From positions 5,102 to 12,056 of the forward strand of contig JAQUMZ010000035.1 in the NCBI GenBank assembly GCA_028717865.1: a stretch of DNA of 6,955 nucleotides, given 5' to 3'. The stretch comes from Elusimicrobiota bacterium (GTDB taxonomy: Bacteria; Elusimicrobiota; Elusimicrobia; UBA1565; UBA9628). Position numbers and translations under genes: made by a program. The notes under the pieces are model-generated. The model saw nothing but the letters and a program-made list of their open reading frames with translations, was not told the origin of the DNA and searched no databases. This document shows positions 5,574-6,955 of the stretch, one piece after another (within the stretch, counting starts at the first letter, position 1; each line of letters starts with the position of its first letter).

Positions 5574-6955
5574 ATCTTCCTCCCGCGCAAACGCAAGGAA
5601 TTGAGGGCCACGGAAATAGACGACAGGGCCATGGCGCCGCCGGCGAAGGCCGGGTTGATCAGCACGCCGAAGGCGGGGTAGAGCGCCCCGGCCGCCACCG
5701 GCACGAGCGCCAGGTTGTAGGCGAAGGCCCAGAACAGATTCTCCCAGATCACCCGCCGGATCTTCTGGCTCAGGCGGATGGCCGCGGCCAGGGACGCCAG
5801 GTCGGGGCTGATCAGGGTCATGTCCGCGGCCTCGGTGGCGATGTCGGTCCCGGAAGCCAGCGAAATCCCGATGTCGGCGGCGGAAAGGGCGGGCGCGTCG
5901 TTGAAGCCTTCCCCGACCATGGCCACGCGCTTGCCCTCCGTCTGGAGGCGCAGGACCGTCTTAACCTTGTCCTCGGGCAGCACCTCCGCGAAGACCGTCC
6001 CGATGCCGACGGCCTCGGCGACCCGCCAGGCCGCGGCGTTGCGGTCCCCCGAAACCAGGTAGACGTCCAGGCCCATGGCCTTGAGGGCGGCCACGGCGGC
6101 CGGCGCCGTGGGGCGCACGGCGTCGGCCAGCAGGAAGGCTCCGACGAATCTGCCGTCGATCGCCAAGCCCAGGACCGAACCGGCCTCCTGGAAGCGCGCG
6201 GCGCTCTCGGCTCCGATGACGGTCCCGTTCTCCTTGAGCCACGCCAGGCTGCCGGCCCGCACCGTCCGTCCCGCGCTGCTCACCAGCACGCCCCGCCCGG
6301 GGAAGGCCTCGAAGGAATCCACCTTCGCGGCGGCCGCCCCGAGCGAGCCGGCGTACGCCACCACCGCGGCGGCGAAGGGATGCTCGGAGCGCTGCTCGGC
6401 CGCCAGCGCGTAGGTCAGCAGCTCGTCGCGGCTGCCCTCGGCCAGGACGGTGTCCACCACGCGGGGCCGGCCTTCCGTCAGGGTGCCGGTCTTGTCGAAA
6501 AGCACCACGTCCAGGCGCCCGACGTCCTCCAGCACGTCGGCATTGCGGATGAACACGCCCATCTGGGCCGCGCGCCCCACGCCCGCGACTATGGCCAAGG
6601 GCGTGGCCAGGCCCAGGGCGCAGGGGCAGGCGACGGCGAAAACGGAGACCAGGCTGGTGAGGGCGAAGACCGTCCGGGGCTCGGGGCCGTAGAGCGCCCA
6701 GAGCAGGGCGGCGGCCACGGCGAAGAGCACGACCAGGGGGATGAACACCGCCGCGACCTTGTCCACGAAGCGCTGGACGCGCGGCTTGGTGGCCTGGCTC
6801 GCCCGGACCGCCTCGACAATGCGGGCCAGCGCGGACTCCGAGCCGGGCTTGGCCACGCGAATCTCCAGGGAGCCCGTCTTGTTCATGGTGCCGCCCCACA
6901 CCGACGAGCCCGGCGCCTTCTCCACGGGCAGGCTTTCCCCCGTGAGCAGGGATTC
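5570..6955 (-). CDS. copA: Copper-exporting P1B-type ATPase, C-terminal part (gene runs off the window edge)
   Basis: Pumps Cu(I) out of the cytoplasm across the inner membrane using ATP. The 461 visible residues begin inside the actuator domain at TGES (residues 5-8). They continue through TM5 (about 64-90) and TM6 with the metal-binding CPC (110-112). The phosphorylation site DKTGTLTEG follows (catalytic Asp154), then the nucleotide-domain HP pair (192-193), a GRGV glycine motif, the hinge GEGFNDAP (from 348), TM7 with YN (413-414) and TM8 with MALSS (442-446). CPC plus YN plus MxxSS is the known signature of the Cu(I) P1B-1 subgroup. The N-terminal metal-binding domain, TM1-4 and the start codon lie beyond position 6955. 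Two hinge-region residues are unusual: Glu replaces the first Asp of the usual GDGxND, and SGDRN stands where GDN is common. The reading frame is otherwise intact and stops in an ATGA overlap with queF, so the two are probably translationally coupled. Silver as an additional substrate is possible. Confidence 0.95.
   Translation of the reverse strand, partial: ESLLTGESLPVEKAPGSSVWGGTMNKTGSLEIRVAKPGSESALARIVEAVRASQATKPRVQRFVDKVAAVFIPLVVLFAVAAALLWALYGPEPRTVFALTSLVSVFAVACPCALGLATPLAIVAGVGRAAQMGVFIRNADVLEDVGRLDVVLFDKTGTLTEGRPRVVDTVLAEGSRDELLTYALAAEQRSEHPFAAAVVAYAGSLGAAAAKVDSFEAFPGRGVLVSSAGRTVRAGSLAWLKENGTVIGAESAARFQEAGSVLGLAIDGRFVGAFLLADAVRPTAPAAVAALKAMGLDVYLVSGDRNAAAWRVAEAVGIGTVFAEVLPEDKVKTVLRLQTEGKRVAMVGEGFNDAPALSAADIGISLASGTDIATEAADMTLISPDLASLAAAIRLSQKIRRVIWENLFWAFAYNLALVPVAAGALYPAFGVLINPAFAGGAMALSSISVALNSLRLRGRKI
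5579..5583 (-). promoter_or_regulatory. Ribosome binding site of queF
   Basis: GGAGG sits five bases before the ATG at 5573, inside the last codons of copA. It supports this start, and the overlapping stop/start implies that queF is translated from the copA message. Confidence 0.8.

Noticed and set aside
5961..6899. A 312-codon minus-strand frame within copA
   Set aside because: It is an alternative frame of the ATPase gene with Arg/Gly-rich noise; the copA frame carries all the P-type ATPase motifs.

Overview
The window is about 7 kb of GC-rich bacterial DNA in which every supported gene lies on the minus strand. It should be read from the right end to the left end. The organism is a diderm (Gram-negative type) bacterium. 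The evidence is an ExbB/TolQ-ExbD/TolR inner-membrane motor next to a very large exported TPR protein, plus a tRNA gene with an encoded CCA end. The phylum cannot be fixed from this sequence. Elusimicrobiota, Myxococcota or a similar high-GC lineage would fit, but this is a weak inference.

Layout in transcription order (high to low coordinates). (1) 6955-5570: the C-terminal part of a P1B-type copper-exporting ATPase (CopA), cut by the window edge in the actuator domain. (2) 5573-5157: queF, the type I preQ0 reductase of queuosine synthesis, overlapping copA by an ATGA junction. (3) 5156-5071: a short AT-rich spacer with a probable intrinsic terminator and candidate promoters for the next gene. 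(4) 5070-4996: tRNA-Val with anticodon GAC, followed at once by a run of seven T. (5) 4946-1665: a 1093-residue secreted TPR protein. (6) 1609-992: ExbB/TolQ/MotA-family proton-channel subunit. (7) 978-550 and 553-134: two ExbD/TolR paralogues, overlapping by ATGA. (8) 133-1: a non-coding tail with three consecutive perfect inverted repeats.

The TPR-ExbB-ExbD-ExbD set is the functional core. It looks like one operon whose products should form a proton-motive-force-driven inner-membrane motor (one channel protein, two different periplasmic-arm proteins) coupled to a large periplasmic TPR scaffold. The make-up resembles Tol-Pal and ExbBD systems and, in having one TolQ-type and two TolR-type subunits, the Agl gliding motor of Myxococcus. 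No TonB, TolA, TolB or Pal gene is visible, so what the motor drives is unknown. The copA-queF pair is a separate unit with no obvious functional link to it.

The points most worth a second look are the motor cluster itself, a perfect 55-bp repeat shared by the two exbD genes, the terminator/promoter overlap upstream of the tRNA, the U-run directly after the tRNA CCA, the GEG (rather than GDG) hinge motif in CopA, and the structured 3' tail of the motor operon.
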